Assembly: GCA_963556195.1 (NCBI GenBank)
Contig: OY744525.1
Coordinates: 76,502,844-76,566,843 of the forward strand
DNA length: 64,000 bases
Reading direction: 5' to 3'
Source: Sepiola atlantica
Lineage: Eukaryota; Mollusca; Cephalopoda; Sepiida; Sepiolidae
Shown here: positions 33,401 to 43,165 of the stretch, in pieces
Numbering within the stretch: the first letter of the stretch is position 1
Layout: every line of letters begins with the position of its first letter
The notes under the pieces: model-generated
The model's input: the letters and a program-made list of their open reading frames with translations, nothing else
Told to the model about the DNA's origin: nothing
Databases searched by the model: none
Translations under genes and position numbers: made by a program

Positions 33401-33554
33401 TGAGCCATTTTTTTGCACTAAAAATTAAATATATATTATTCAATATTTGTAATAATATTTAACCAGTTAAATATTTATGATTTTACAAAAACTTTTTCTT
33501 TCTTTTATTTTTAGACAGTTCCGTGTTTCTTTAAAAGTAAAAATTAAAAAATAA
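33401..33554. other. AT-rich DNA
   Basis: Nothing recognised. Confidence 0.35.
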
Positions 33555-33780
33555 AGCATTATATTTTTAGGTGGAAATATTTGAATTTTCAAATGGGAGG
33601 TTGTGCCCATTTTAAGTGTAAGAATATTTAGTAATTGGTGTCGATGTTTCAAATTTCATGTCAATCAGAAATATTTTAATTTTCTGAGAGTGATGTTAAA
33701 ATGTGGGACTCATAGATTACACCAAATTTAGAATTATACATTTTGTGGTCCACAAACTTCACAATGTTGGTGACAGTTGA
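33555..33780 (-). repeat. Fragment of the large dispersed repeat
   Basis: GAATTTTCAAATGGGAGGTT, then GTGCCCATTTTAAGTG, matches 13130-13160 in copy 2 of the large repeat. The remainder is diverged. Confidence 0.5.
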
Positions 33781-34120
33781 ACTAGAACATATGCAAATAT
33801 TGCTACAAAATTTGATTAACCTTTGAATTATTATTATTATTATTTAGTAGTAGTAGTAGTAGACAATAATATTAGCATTGTCAAAGTTTGCATTAGTTTC
33901 TTAGTGATGTGTATGTTTGTTACACTCTGCTATTTGTTGTTATTCTTAGTTGTTTAGAAAACACTCAGATTTATTTTTCTTTCTTGCATATTAAACCAGT
34001 TGCCAGAGAGAGAGAGAGAGTGGGAGGGGAGAGAAAGGTAGAGATAAGTAGAAAAAGAGAAATTTTAAAGAAAAGATGTTACACACACTTTTTAACTCTT
34101 CTATTTTGTTGTTCATTCCT
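33781..34120. other. Unassigned DNA with short trinucleotide runs
   Basis: ATT and TAG runs at 33828-33862 and a GA run near 34004-34020. The 103-codon open frame at 33909-34220 has no recognisable motif and crosses two repeats. Confidence 0.45.
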
Positions 34121-34148
34121 CCAGGCAATGCCGGATAGCTGCACTAGT
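34121..34148 (+). other. CTAGT-type repeat terminus
   Basis: CCAGGCAATGCCGGATAGCT followed by GCACTAGT, closely similar to 30296-30322. Confidence 0.35.
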
Positions 34149-34208
34149 AAACAACAAATCATATACAACAGATATTGTGTTTCGACATTAAATAACCGAA
34201 AAAGCTAT

Positions 34209-34268
34209 GATATGCCATAAAAGACACAAACCAATCGGTTGATTGGTGGTTTTGTTTTACAGCATATC
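34209..34268. repeat. Imperfect hairpin, 28-bp arms
   Basis: GATATGCCATAAAAGACACA onward (34209-34236) pairs with 34241-34268 around a 4-base loop, with about 7 mismatches. The right arm is the start of the dispersed repeat copy C. Confidence 0.6.
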
Positions 34269-34328
34269 AACCCTTTTCAGATTATTTAATGCCAAATCCA
34301 GTCATTTTGGTAAAAGATTTTATGCTTT
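34245..34328 (+). repeat. Dispersed unclassified repeat, copy C
   Basis: TTTTGTTTTACAGCATATCA, ACCCTTTTCAG, ATTATTTAATGCCAAATCCA, TTTTGGTAAAAG. Same family as copies A, B and D. Confidence 0.65.
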
Positions 34329-34548
34329 AACTTTTTAATATCTTCAAATATTTATTCATGCTGTAAATGTATGTTTTATATACGAACAGTATGTAGATTA
34401 ATTTGTTTTGTAGGCATATACTCTGTAAATGATAGATTCTATTTAACCCATAGATGAGATTCTGGCAGAGAGTAATAGTAACTCGGAGTGACTCTACATT
34501 CCCCAAATTGAGTATGTTCAATCTTCAAACGACATAGATATAACTAAC

Positions 34549-34815
34549 AACTTCATCAGCCAAAATGAAGTTGAAGAACTCCGAGACAAATATCATGATC
34601 ATATTGCTCTTTATACAGATGGGTCCAAAAGCCTGGATAGAACAGGGGTAGCAGTCACCAACATATACAACCTTGTCTAGCCTGACAGCGATTGAGACAA
34701 GAAATCCTCCTTACACACATCAAATATTGGAAAGGTGTCACTGTCTGATGGGCACTGGCAGAATGGTAGTCCTGACCTGGCTTCCCAGCCAGATGGTATT
34801 TATGTTGAGGGGGTA
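34549..34815 (+). mobile_element. LINE RNase H domain fragment
   Basis: The plus strand reads EELRDKYHDHIALYTDGSKS, LDRTGVAVTN, which contains the YTDGSK active-site motif of retroelement RNase H. After a gap or frameshift the segment at 34757-34805 reads VVLTWLPSQMVF, comparable to the later WxPSH motif (His replaced by Gln). RNase H of this kind is attached to I-, Jockey- or R1-like LINEs. Both ends are truncated, and the fragment abuts an unrelated LINE on the other strand. Confidence 0.6.
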
Positions 34816-35165
34816 CAAGTCAAGTAAGTTTGTCAGGGCTTGTTCCATTGAAGTACTTGTAAAACAAGCACAGGAATGCAACATTGTGGCAATGGGACAG
34901 GAAATGGAGCTTGGTAGAGAGTGCGGGACCTATTAGGTTAGAAACTCCTTTCTTTACCTTGTCCAAGAGGGAGAGACTAGTGGTTGGTGCACCAGCCCAG
35001 ATATAGTAACAATACTCCATGCATGGGTGAATGGTGGCTATAAGAGATATAAGATTCTGGCAGGTGGGAGAAGTTTTCTAGCCTAGTAGAGCGACTTGGC
35101 AGTATTTTCTATGTATTTATTACAATTCATATTGTCTGTGAATGTTAAGCGAAGAAGTTTGCTGA
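34815..35165 (-). mobile_element. CR1-like LINE C-terminal region
   Basis: The minus-strand frame 34820-35020 reads MEYCYYIWAGAPTTSLSLLD, KVKKGVSNLIGPALSTKLHF, LSHCHNVAFLCLFYKYFNG. This is the conserved C-terminal block of CR1/Jockey-type RT proteins (MEYCxxIWAGA..LDxVQ). Upstream (35020-35165) an in-order but frameshifted stretch with FTDNMN and YIS/HHSP remnants is visible. Dead copy, truncated downstream. Confidence 0.8.
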
Positions 35166-35938
35166 TAACAAAAAAGAAAAAAACTTGTTTCTCAATGGCT
35201 CATGTTCTTTGATGTTTTATTCTCTGACAGTACTGGGGGTGAGGGGAGAGATAATAACAGAGCTGCGAAAAAGGTGACTAAACCTGCCTTTTCTCTCTTC
35301 CTAACTACGCGTCAATTTGGACTTCCTTCCATGATAGTTATAACTCTAGTCTATTAACTTCCAATGGAATTTTCCACAACTCTAACTCTAGTCTTATGTG
35401 GAAAACCACTGTTTCAACATTACTCCTAAACATGCACTTCTAATCAAGAATAGATAATAAAAGGAAAATTCAGTTATAGTATAAAGAAATACAATGTTAG
35501 TGTTTCATAGAGAAAGAAATAGAAATATACAGAGACTCTGTTATTTCCATAAATGCAGAAAGGCTAAGTCCATTATATCTCCAACAGAGCGGCAGGTAGG
35601 ACACAGGCAGAGTACATCTCTACAACACATTTTGCGTATCTAATAAGATTATCGGTTGCTGTATATATGAAAAATGTTATTAATTCCTATTGATGTTGGG
35701 CAATATTTTACAGCCGTAAGAAATATTTTTAATTTATTTTTACCGTAATATTAAAAATAGATTTAAATCACAAAGAAAACTGAGCGTGGAAAATGCATCA
35801 TAATTGCAAAAATGTTTATTCAGGATATTAATGTTTCTATGTATAGAAGATGCGCTTTTGCGTATGAAAATTAATTTCTTTGTTTTATGCCTTTTACAGT
35901 TACGAACAAAGCATTTTGTAATTCTTTATATATACATG

Positions 35939-35940
<2 letters not shown>
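35166..35940. other. Unassigned AT-rich DNA
   Basis: No gene is visible. Confidence 0.4.

Positions 35941-35988
<48 letters not shown>
35941..35988. repeat. (AT)n microsatellite
   Basis: AT dinucleotides. Confidence 0.95.
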
Positions 35989-35990
<2 letters not shown>

Positions 35991-36385
35991 ATAATCAATT
36001 TGTAATTTAACATTTTACTGTAGTTTTGGGGGCTTCCTTAATGTCGCTCCTCATTTGAAGACAAATTTGAATTTGTATTCAAATGAAAAAAAGATGTTAA
36101 CGATTTATTAATACACTTCTGATGATCAGAAATCTCATGAAACTGCAATAAACTGTTAAGTCACTTTATCATTTGTTATTGTTATAAAGATCTTTTTGAG
36201 AGGATACATACAATTTGGGGCCGCTTGTGAATTTAATATTCCCTATTCTTCCTTTGGAGGAAGCCAGTTCAACCTGCCAAGTGTGAATGCTGTACCCGGT
36301 ACCAAGGAGATCTATCTGAAAGGATATTAAACCCTGCTGTCTTTATTCTGCTTTGGTTCCAATTTTAAATAGTTGATTTCCATGT
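35989..36385. other. Unassigned DNA
   Basis: A CTGATGA..GAAAC pair at 36120-36145 was inspected as a hammerhead and rejected. No gene is visible. Confidence 0.4.
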
Positions 36386-36421
36386 TATATATATATATAT
36401 ATATATATAGATATATATATA
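36386..36421. repeat. (AT)n microsatellite
   Basis: AT dinucleotides with one AG interruption. Confidence 0.9.
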
Positions 36422-36520
36422 CACATAGTAATCCAGGTAAAGTAGACATCCACAGGATAAAAATCCACATAATTTCAACTGGGCTTATAAAAAAGTGCTT
36501 ATTAGTAAATATAGCCATTT

Positions 36521-36776
36521 ATATAATTATTCTTATTTATACAGACATGTACAAAAAGCTACTACACTGGCATGTCGATGTTATCGATAAATAGTTATTA
36601 GAAACTAAGATCTCATCAGTCGGAAACAAGTCTGTTTTTTCACTCAGGTCTGAGTGAAAGATCAGACGTTTTTCCTCCTGATGAAATCTTAGTTTCTAAT
36701 AACTATTTATCAGTAAAATCGACATGCCAGTGTAGTGGCTGTTTGTACATGTCTGTATAAATAAAAATAATTATAT
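36521..36776. repeat. 256-bp near-perfect palindrome
   Basis: Two 128-base arms meet at 36648/36649 (centre CACTCAG-GT-CTGAGTG). They are reverse complements with about 13 mismatches and no net gaps by hand alignment. Landmarks on both arms are ACAGACATGTACAAA, CACTACACTGGCATGTCGAT (right arm; TACTAC in the left) and GATAAATAGTTATTAGAAAC. The right edge runs into (ATCT)n/(AT)n. No terminal target duplication or coding capacity is seen. It could be a foldback MITE or an inverted duplication. Confidence 0.93.
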
Positions 36777-37340
36777 CTATCTATCTATATATATATATAT
36801 ATATAAATATATGTGTATATATTATATTTATATATACAAAGCTAGACTCATTAAATTTATTTTAAATAAAAGTTGTAAACACTTCTTCAATCAGCACTCA
36901 TTATAAACTCTGACACAATTAAACAACGTAACGGCTTCTACAATTTATCTCCTTTAATCAGCAAACTAATACTAACCAATCAGAACTTACATTTAGATCC
37001 CGGCTATATTACACCACATTCCCAACAAAACTTTGTACTTTAACATCGATATTACCCCCCTCCAAAAAAACCCCCATTCATTCCACTTCATAAATGCACC
37101 ATACATTTTTAATTTTAACGCCTATTAGAAAAAAGAAGAATAAAAACATTCTTTCTACGTCATAGACACACCATGTATTTTCAAATATTGACTTCTTTGT
37201 TTTTCTCCAAATCATTTATTTTGAGAAAGTCTTGGAATAAAGACAAAACGGCGATGAACATATGAACAATTTTCGGGTTTCCTTTTTTCATATACATATG
37301 CATATATAACAATAATAAATGATAAATTTTGCTTCATCAA

Positions 37341-37344
<4 letters not shown>
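36777..37344. other. Unassigned AT-rich DNA
   Basis: Starts with ATCT and AT runs at 36775-36805. A GAGAAAGTCTTGG..AAAGACAAAACGGCGATG segment at 37218-37255 resembles a decayed hammerhead-like SINE tail also seen at 49170-49205. Confidence 0.4.

Positions 37345-37407
<63 letters not shown>
37345..37407. repeat. (TA)n microsatellite
   Basis: Uninterrupted TA dinucleotides, about 63 bases. Confidence 0.97.
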
Positions 37408-37408
<1 letters not shown>

Positions 37409-37689
37409 CAATAATAAATTTTGCTTATCTGAATGAATGCTTTTGAGAAGTTTGTTTTTATTGTATCTAATATATAAAGTAAAGCCAGTCTCTTTCTCAG
37501 GTTTTATGTATAAGAACCTAACGCATACAAGATAAATATTTAATCGTTTTGATATAAACATCTGGTTTTAATCTTAATTCTTAAAAAGAAATTGTATTTC
37601 CAATCGATTTTATCGATTACATACTTTATTTTGCTTAGTAATATTCAGAGAAGGGAAGAGGAATTTTCTCTCACAAATAATTATCTACT

Positions 37690-37945
37690 AACACTACCAC
37701 CGGTGAAGAACTGGAAACAAGTTTAGTAACAGACATTTTTAAGGCGTTGAGGCCATCAAGAGTGTTTTAATGGCAGAGCTGAGCCACATCCTATTAGAAT
37801 CCTTGCAGCATGGCAAAGAAGTATAAGAAAGTATATGAAACCCGACAAGGGTTACTTTGAATGGGAAACCATGTAGTTTGTTTGGGATTGAAATAAACTT
37901 TTTGTGACACTAGTCCTGTTACTTTTCAGACACACCTTGTATATA
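37690..37945 (+). mobile_element. Probable mariner-like element, C-terminal remnant and 3' inverted repeat
   Basis: The plus strand reads AWQRSIRKYMKPDKGYFEWE and a stop at about 37872, like the last residues of mariner transposases (a Trp/Arg-rich helix, then GxYFE). It is followed at 37898-37938 by TTTTTGTGACACTAGTCCTG, TTACTTTTCAGACACACCTT. Its complement, beginning AAGGTGTGTCTGAAAAGTAA, has the form of a mariner terminal repeat. The remaining transposase is absent or unreadable. Confidence 0.5.
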
Positions 37946-38356
37946 CAAAATTAAAGTCATAATTAAAGTTTATGAAGAATTTCAGAATTTTCCTCTTCAC
38001 ATGTTTCGTCACAAACTCCCCCCCCCCCCATTGGTTATTAACAATATCAAAGACATTTCGAAAGAAGTCAGTTTTTAATTTATTTTGTTGTCGTTCTCTA
38101 TGACTAATATGCCTGGAGCGCTTCATTTAACGTTAAACTACAGAGGATTTCTTAGAGTAGACTCTAGGCAAAAGCTCTAAAGTTTATCAGCCTTTTGGGC
38201 CTGAGGGGACATCTGGTACGATGTTAGCGAGCTAATTTAGATTGATGATGAGAATGCCTACTGACCTAAACATTTCAACTATTTAAGTAAGAACACGATC
38301 AAGAACAACCCTGGAAGTCACTTAGCAAATGTAAATAATAATAATAATAATAATAC
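37946..38356. other. Unassigned DNA ending in (AAT)n
   Basis: A C-run lies at 38021-38029 and AAT repeats at 38335-38354. No gene is visible. Confidence 0.4.
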
Positions 38357-38640
38357 AGAACATGAAGAAAATCACTATGATACCAATAATTATAGGAGCA
38401 CTAGGTATAGTCCCCAAAACACAGGAAAAACAACTAAGAGAAATTGGAATCAAAGGGAAGATTGAGACCATACAACGAACGGCAATGATGAAAACAGTCT
38501 GATCAATACCAGATGGGTGACCATATGGAAATACCAGATGCTGTATGTGGGAGAACGGCGACACCGCCCTACAAGAAAAGTACATCAGAAAACCAGAATA
38601 TACCAGATTGTTAAAAGGAAAAATGAAAAACGAAGAGAAA
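38357..38640 (+). mobile_element. REL-type LINE 3' coding fragment
   Basis: ACAGAACATGAAGAAAATCA, then GATACCAATAATTATAGGAG and GAGAAATTGGAATCAAAGGG align with 59680-59830 and 6845-7010. It corresponds to the C-terminal coding end of the LINE at 58110-60220, followed by unassigned sequence. It is preceded directly by an AAT run. Confidence 0.7.
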
Positions 38641-38910
38641 AACAAGAGAAAAAAGAGGTTACTTTTCTTTGTTTCAAATCTCTAACCAGGTGAGAGTTAA
38701 AAGATGACAGAGACAATTTACGGTCGAAATAAATTATTTTTTGTATGTGTTAAGTTTTTGTTATTGTTTATTCTTAAATATTTGCTGTGTATGTTAAATA
38801 CATTGAGCTTTCAAATCAGAAATATGACGTTTGATATATGCAGCTCTATATAATTTGACATTAAATCGAGTTTTACATTCAGATTAAATCTGTAATTAAG
38901 AACAACTTAA

Positions 38911-38952
<42 letters not shown>

Positions 38953-39407
38953 TATTGCATCCTTGAGTAAAACGGCTTTGATCTTTTGTTTTTCTTTTCT
39001 CGGCCTATCTGTATTGCTCCGTGCTTATCAACAGAAATTGATGCTTGAATTCTCAACGGAATAATACCAGGTTACATGTACCATTTCTGGAGCTCTGGAG
39101 GGGTTGCACTGTGGAATGTTTGTTTTTTCAGGGGTGGGGGACTATATCGAGGTTGACCTAAGAACATGTATTCCGCCGGATGTGAGGGGGTTTCCCTCGT
39201 TCTTTCTTTTTTTTCTTTTTTTTTTTCCACTTTTGGATTAAGCTGGACTTGATTTTTGTGGGGGCACATCAAAACTGCCACATATTGCCGAATTGTTTGA
39301 GCTGTCTTCTGAACTTGTTTTCCTTTTTTCTTCTTACATGATTTCAACTGGGTCAAACCCCCGTGGGGTATTGTCAGTTGTTGAGGTTAATATCTTAGAT
39401 TTGTATC
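38641..39407. other. Unassigned DNA
   Basis: A (TA)n run lies at 38913-38949. From about 39060 the DNA is less AT-rich and may be the body of the element that ends with the hammerhead candidate at 39408. No coding motif was found. Confidence 0.4.
38913..38949. repeat. (AT)n microsatellite
   Basis: AT dinucleotides. Confidence 0.95.
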
Positions 39408-39475
39408 TCCCCTGATGAACTGCCTAGCAAGGTGCTTGCTCCAGAGCTTGCTAGGTAGCGAAACATGTGTAGGGA
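39408..39475 (+). ncRNA. Hammerhead ribozyme candidate 2 with extended stem II
   Basis: The core CTGATGA is at 39412-39418 and GAAA at 39460-39463. Between them stem II pairs CTGCCTAGCAAG (39420-39431) with CTTGCTAGGTAG (39447-39458), 12 pairs including one G-U. After GAAA, C39464 pairs with G39469 (loop ATGT) and T39470-A39471 supplies the UH cleavage position. Stem I pairs TCCC (39408-39411) with GGGA (39472-39475). Every invariant core residue of the hammerhead is present. The cleavage triplet would be GUA, which the NUH rule allows. The short stem III is as in the retrozyme/Penelope type. It may be the 3' part of a non-autonomous element, because AAATAAATAAATAA follows. Confidence 0.62.
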
Positions 39476-39639
39476 ACTATATCTTTACAAAATAAATAAA
39501 TAAATAATAAAATAAAAGATCTTTTCGTTGTGATGAATCCTCTCTGGAAAGAAAGGGAAAAAATATCTTGGTAAACTCTCCAAATATATATATATATATA
39601 TACACATAGGTATGCATATATGTTTATATATTTATATGA

Positions 39640-40093
39640 ACTGCATCACGGAGACACTAGAGAACATCTTGATAGTACTCCTTTGTCACTGTTTGTCCTT
39701 CCAGTGCGTATTTGTTATGCATAATTCCACGGATATCAAAGAAGACAGTCAGCATCACCTTGATTTTGCTTCGTACCTGTCGCACTTTTTTGGCCTTGGA
39801 GACTCGGGATGCTTCCATTGAGACGACTGTCTTTCTGTTTCTGGGTCGTACCCGTACACCCATGACTCATCTCCAGTTATCATGGGGTTCAGAAACCCAG
39901 GATCAGTGTTGGTGGTTTCCAGAAGGTCCTGTGCAACTTGAAAACGGAGGTCCTTTTGTTCCTGCGACTACAACTTGGGCACAAATTTCGCAGCCACTCT
40001 GTGCATGTTCAAATCATCATACAAAATTGCATGTGCGGAATCTTTACTCACTCCGATCTCTTGGGCGATCTCCCGCACTGTTGAACTGTTGAA
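39640..40093 (-). pseudogene. mariner transposase pseudogene
   Basis: The minus strand reads STVREIAQEIGVSKDSAHAI, then a region with one in-frame stop (…KFVPKL*SQEQK), then FLNPMITGDESWVYGYDPET and SQWKHPESPRPKK. After a one-base deletion in the AAAAAA run it continues as VRQVRSKIKVMLTVFFDIRG, and ALEGQTVTKEYYQDVL. ITGDESWVYGYDPE is the mariner D-containing catalytic signature, and the helix-turn-helix STVREIAQ segment precedes it. Start and end of the transposase and both terminal repeats are missing. In intact mariners this enzyme performs cut-and-paste transposition; this copy is inactive. Confidence 0.9.
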
Positions 40094-40876
40094 TTTACTA
40101 ACATTATCCCTATCTTTATTATTATCATTAACAGGATGACCTTTATTTTCGTTATTGTTTTGTTAATATTGCTTCTTTTATCATTATCATTGTTAAACGT
40201 CATTACTTGAAAATTGTCACTAGTCCTGCCTCTACCTAGGACATAAATAGAACTGCAAATTACTTAAGGTTTTTGAATTTTAAATTTCCATTGTTTTCTA
40301 AACTTTTAAACTTTGAATTAAATTTAATTTTCAATCTTTGACTTTTTAATCTTTGATTCCCAATCTTAATAATTTTATAAGTATTAAATTTTCTTAACTA
40401 TTTTATCCTTAATTTTTTTCACTTTCCTATTTCTCTAACTTTTTATTTCTATTATGACCAGTTTTTGATGGTGCCATTTGCAGACGCTATATTAACTAAA
40501 TCTCTCTCTACCACTGATAAATTGCAAGTTGAACTTTTAACTACCTTATCATCTGTATATGTTTGTATATGTGCATAATTCTCCATAGGGAGTGAATCTT
40601 CCTTCTAATTGTTTTCATACTTTATATTTTTTTTAAAAGGATAAATGTTTTTCCTTTTCTTTAAAGAGTATTTCCCCTTACCTCTAATCAAACATCCTTT
40701 TTTCACTTTGAATCCAATTATATATCCGTATGAATTGTTTTGTACTCTGTATGATCAGTTTTGTTTTATCCATACACCCACTCCCATCAATCCGATCTAA
40801 TTTGTTGTATAATTGGAATTGCAAAACCCATCAGACTGGATGCTGATTGTTGGGTTCTAAGTTGGTGTATATACCC
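40094..40876. other. AT-rich DNA, nothing recognised
   Basis: No gene is visible. The part from about 40750 could belong to an element ending in the hammerhead candidate. Confidence 0.4.
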
Positions 40877-40937
40877 TGTGCTGATGAAGAAATCTGATAT
40901 GAATAAAAACATATCGTCTCAGAAACGATCGTACACA
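40877..40937 (+). ncRNA. Hammerhead ribozyme candidate 3
   Basis: CTGATGA is at 40881-40887 and GAAA at 40922-40925. C40926 pairs with G40931 (loop GATC), followed by TA (40932-40933) as the UH cleavage position. Stem I pairs TGTG (40877-40880) with CACA (40934-40937). Stem II contains a solid GATATG/CATATC helix (40896-40901 with 40910-40915), but the pairs next to the core are mismatched. The core is therefore complete but stem II is imperfect, so activity is less likely than for candidates 1 and 2. Confidence 0.45.
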
Positions 40938-41005
40938 AACTGTTGTTATCGTGGATTCTTTGAGCGTAAATATATGATCATGTCGTAATTAAGTTTTCGT
41001 AAGAT

Positions 41006-41008
<3 letters not shown>

Positions 41009-41058
<50 letters not shown>
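41009..41058. repeat. (AT)n microsatellite
   Basis: AT dinucleotides. Confidence 0.97.
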
Positions 41059-41059
<1 letters not shown>

Positions 41060-41061
<2 letters not shown>

Positions 41062-41510
41062 TAGGGTATACTCCTAAATTAATTAACCAGTTATTATGTA
41101 TTTTGGGTGAGTAAAGTTGGCTATAATAGTTTAATGTAGTTTTATGCAAAGGCGACAAAATGAGAGTGAAAGCTACTCGTCAATTTTCAGATACATCCGA
41201 TTTTGATTAAATTTTAACCATAGGTATAGGCATCACTAAATAAATATTCTCCAAATTTTAGTTTCTTGGTAATATTTTAAAGGGTTGTTTTGGGGGGGCA
41301 TAATATGGGCAAAACCACCCACTTGGTAATTCAGATATTTCTGATTTGCATGAAATTTGATCCATAGATATTAGAGATCAATTAAACAAGATCCTTGAAT
41401 TTTAATTGCTCCTTAACCCCTTAAGCTTAAACGTCAAATTTTAAACAATTTTCTAGAATCAAAATCACTTCATGAATTTTGATGTAAAATAATAAGCATT
41501 CTAGACATAA
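41060..41510 (+). repeat. Large dispersed unclassified repeat, copy 3
   Basis: Collinear with 5055-5490. Shared blocks are ACTCCTAAATTAATTAACCA, GGTATAGGCATCA, AATATTTTAAAGGGTTG, CATAATATGGGCA, GATTTGCATGAAATTTGATC, and TTTTCTAGAATCAAAATCA. Confidence 0.7.
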
Positions 41511-41511
41511 G

Positions 41512-41512
<1 letters not shown>

Positions 41513-41567
<55 letters not shown>

Positions 41568-41580
41568 AGTGTGTGTGTGA
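41513..41580. repeat. (AT)n followed by (GT)n
   Basis: AT run to 41557, then GT-rich run to 41579. Confidence 0.95.
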
Positions 41581-41802
41581 AAAAGACAAAAAGAAAACAA
41601 ATTAAACACAGGAACAAATCATGAAAACGAGAGACACCGGTTTCGTTCGGATCAACGTTGATCTTAATGAAACTAGTAAATCTCTTGGTTTTGATGATTT
41701 CTTCCTGTGTTCAATTTGTTTTTCCTTTTCTCTTTTTCACACATTCTGTGTCTACGGCATTTAATTTTATGATATATTGTGTATTTTATCTTTATATATA
41801 TA
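41581..41802. other. Unassigned DNA with a decayed hammerhead-like segment
   Basis: On the minus strand at about 41690-41632 the order CATTAAGATCAACGTTGATC, CGAACGAAACCGGTGTC keeps GAAAC and GTC, but the CTGATGA part is not recognisable. It is possibly an old ribozyme-bearing repeat. Confidence 0.3.
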
Positions 41803-41850
41803 CTAGTAAATATATGCTCCCTCGGGTCACATATTTTTGCTAGGTCGGAA
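41803..41850 (-). repeat. Repeat terminus shared with 55785-55835
   Basis: ACTAGTAAATATATGCTCCC, TCGGGTCACATATTTTTGCT is nearly the same as 55788-55832 (ACTAGCAAATATATGCTCCC..). On the minus strand it ends in a CTAGT-type terminus after a (TA)n. Confidence 0.7.
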
Positions 41851-42357
41851 ACATAATATCATGATGAACGAACTACATACATTGATCCCCCACAGGAAGA
41901 GGTAATGACTAAGAGGATTATATCATGACGGACAAACATTACTCCCCCCCCCCCTCAAGAAAATAGGAGTTAATGCCTGGGAGTATGAAATCATGACAAC
42001 AGAATAGATAATAAACAACCCCGAACCAGTAAAAAAGGGAGAAATTCGCCTGGGATGATAATATCGTGAGGAACGAATATATATTATATGCCCCCCTCCT
42101 AAAAAAAAAATAAGAGAAGGTAATGTTTGGAAGGAATATATCATGAGGAATTAAAAATATACTACACTACCCCAAACGAAGGATATAAAGCATCGGAGCC
42201 CCCCACACACACACACACAAAAGGATGTGGTTATGCCTGGTCGGATGGTATCATGACAACAGAACAGATACTACAATACCCCCTCCAAAATAGAGAAGGT
42301 AATACCTGGGAGTATCACCCCATAAATAGAGAAGGTAATGCCTGCGAGTATGGTATG
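41851..42357 (+). repeat. Degenerate ~70-bp tandem array
   Basis: About seven units share TATCATGACAACAGAACAGA, TACTACAATACCCCCTCC, and GAGAAGGTAATGCCTGGGAG with variation. It forms the left part of an element whose right part has long inverted repeats. The 163-codon open frame 42127-42618 lies across both parts and is not supported as a gene. Confidence 0.7.
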
Positions 42358-42618
42358 GCAAGTTTTATTGCACACGTAAAATGCCGAAATGAAAAGTGGG
42401 CTGAAAAATATAGTCGCCATCTGTATAAACAAAGAGAAGTATGCAAGCTAAGGAAGAACAATGACATCCTTCCATATTTTTTAATTATAAAAGACATGTT
42501 TATAACCATAAGTTATCGTTCTCCCTTGGCTAACCTCTTACTCGACTTGTTTAGATGGCGACTATATTTTTCCGACCTAATTTTTATTTTGGCGTTCCAC
42601 ATGTACGATGAAACTTGA
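42358..42618. repeat. Long inverted repeats (~65 bp arms)
   Basis: Arms 42358-42422 and 42553-42618 are reverse complements at roughly three quarters of positions. The inner about 20 bases (AGATGGCGACTATATTTTTC and its complement) are perfect. The spacer is about 130 bases. This foldback structure resembles a MITE end or a hairpin-forming repeat. Confidence 0.75.
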
Positions 42619-43106
42619 CATAACTTAGGGTTTTTAATGAATTTTTGTTTATTTAGTAAAACATGGTTTATGTAAAAAAAATATAAGTTCATTATGTGTA
42701 ATGCCTAAACTTATTTCACCTTAAATAATTTATATGACTGAAATAGGAATTAACGCCAAATGAAAGTGGAAATGCCCCTTTTCCTAAAGAGTAGTGGTTG
42801 ATTAAAAAAACTCAGCTTGCCTGTTTTTTTATTTAATTAATTTTTTTTTGGGGGGGGGGGGGGGTGATAACAGACTTTATTAAGAAGTGAAAGAAAACTT
42901 TAAATTTTAAAAAAGCTTACAATTTAAAAAGAAAATCCAATTTTATCGGTTTGTATTTTAAGTAAAAGACGTTTTTATTTCAGACTGTATATTTATATAA
43001 TTTTTTCTCTTTTATTTCGTAAATAAATCATGCCCCTCAAAAACAAGAAAAACTACCGAGAGGAGAAGGAGAGGTAGTAATGATGACGCCAAATTTTTAT
43101 CCACCT
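42619..43106. other. AT-rich DNA with a G-run
   Basis: A homopolymeric G tract of about 16 bases lies at 42849-42864. Nothing else recognised. Confidence 0.5.

Positions 43107-43162
<56 letters not shown>
43107..43162. repeat. (GA)n microsatellite
   Basis: GA dinucleotides with two GATA interruptions. Confidence 0.95.

Positions 43163-43165
<3 letters not shown>

Noticed and set aside
36120..36150. CTGATGA..GAAAC pair as a hammerhead
   Set aside because: The bases between do not form a stem II, and no NUH followed by a stem I partner is present.
42127..42618. 163-codon plus-strand open frame
   Set aside because: It runs across a degenerate tandem array and a foldback repeat, has low-complexity stretches such as repeated Thr-His, and matches no family.
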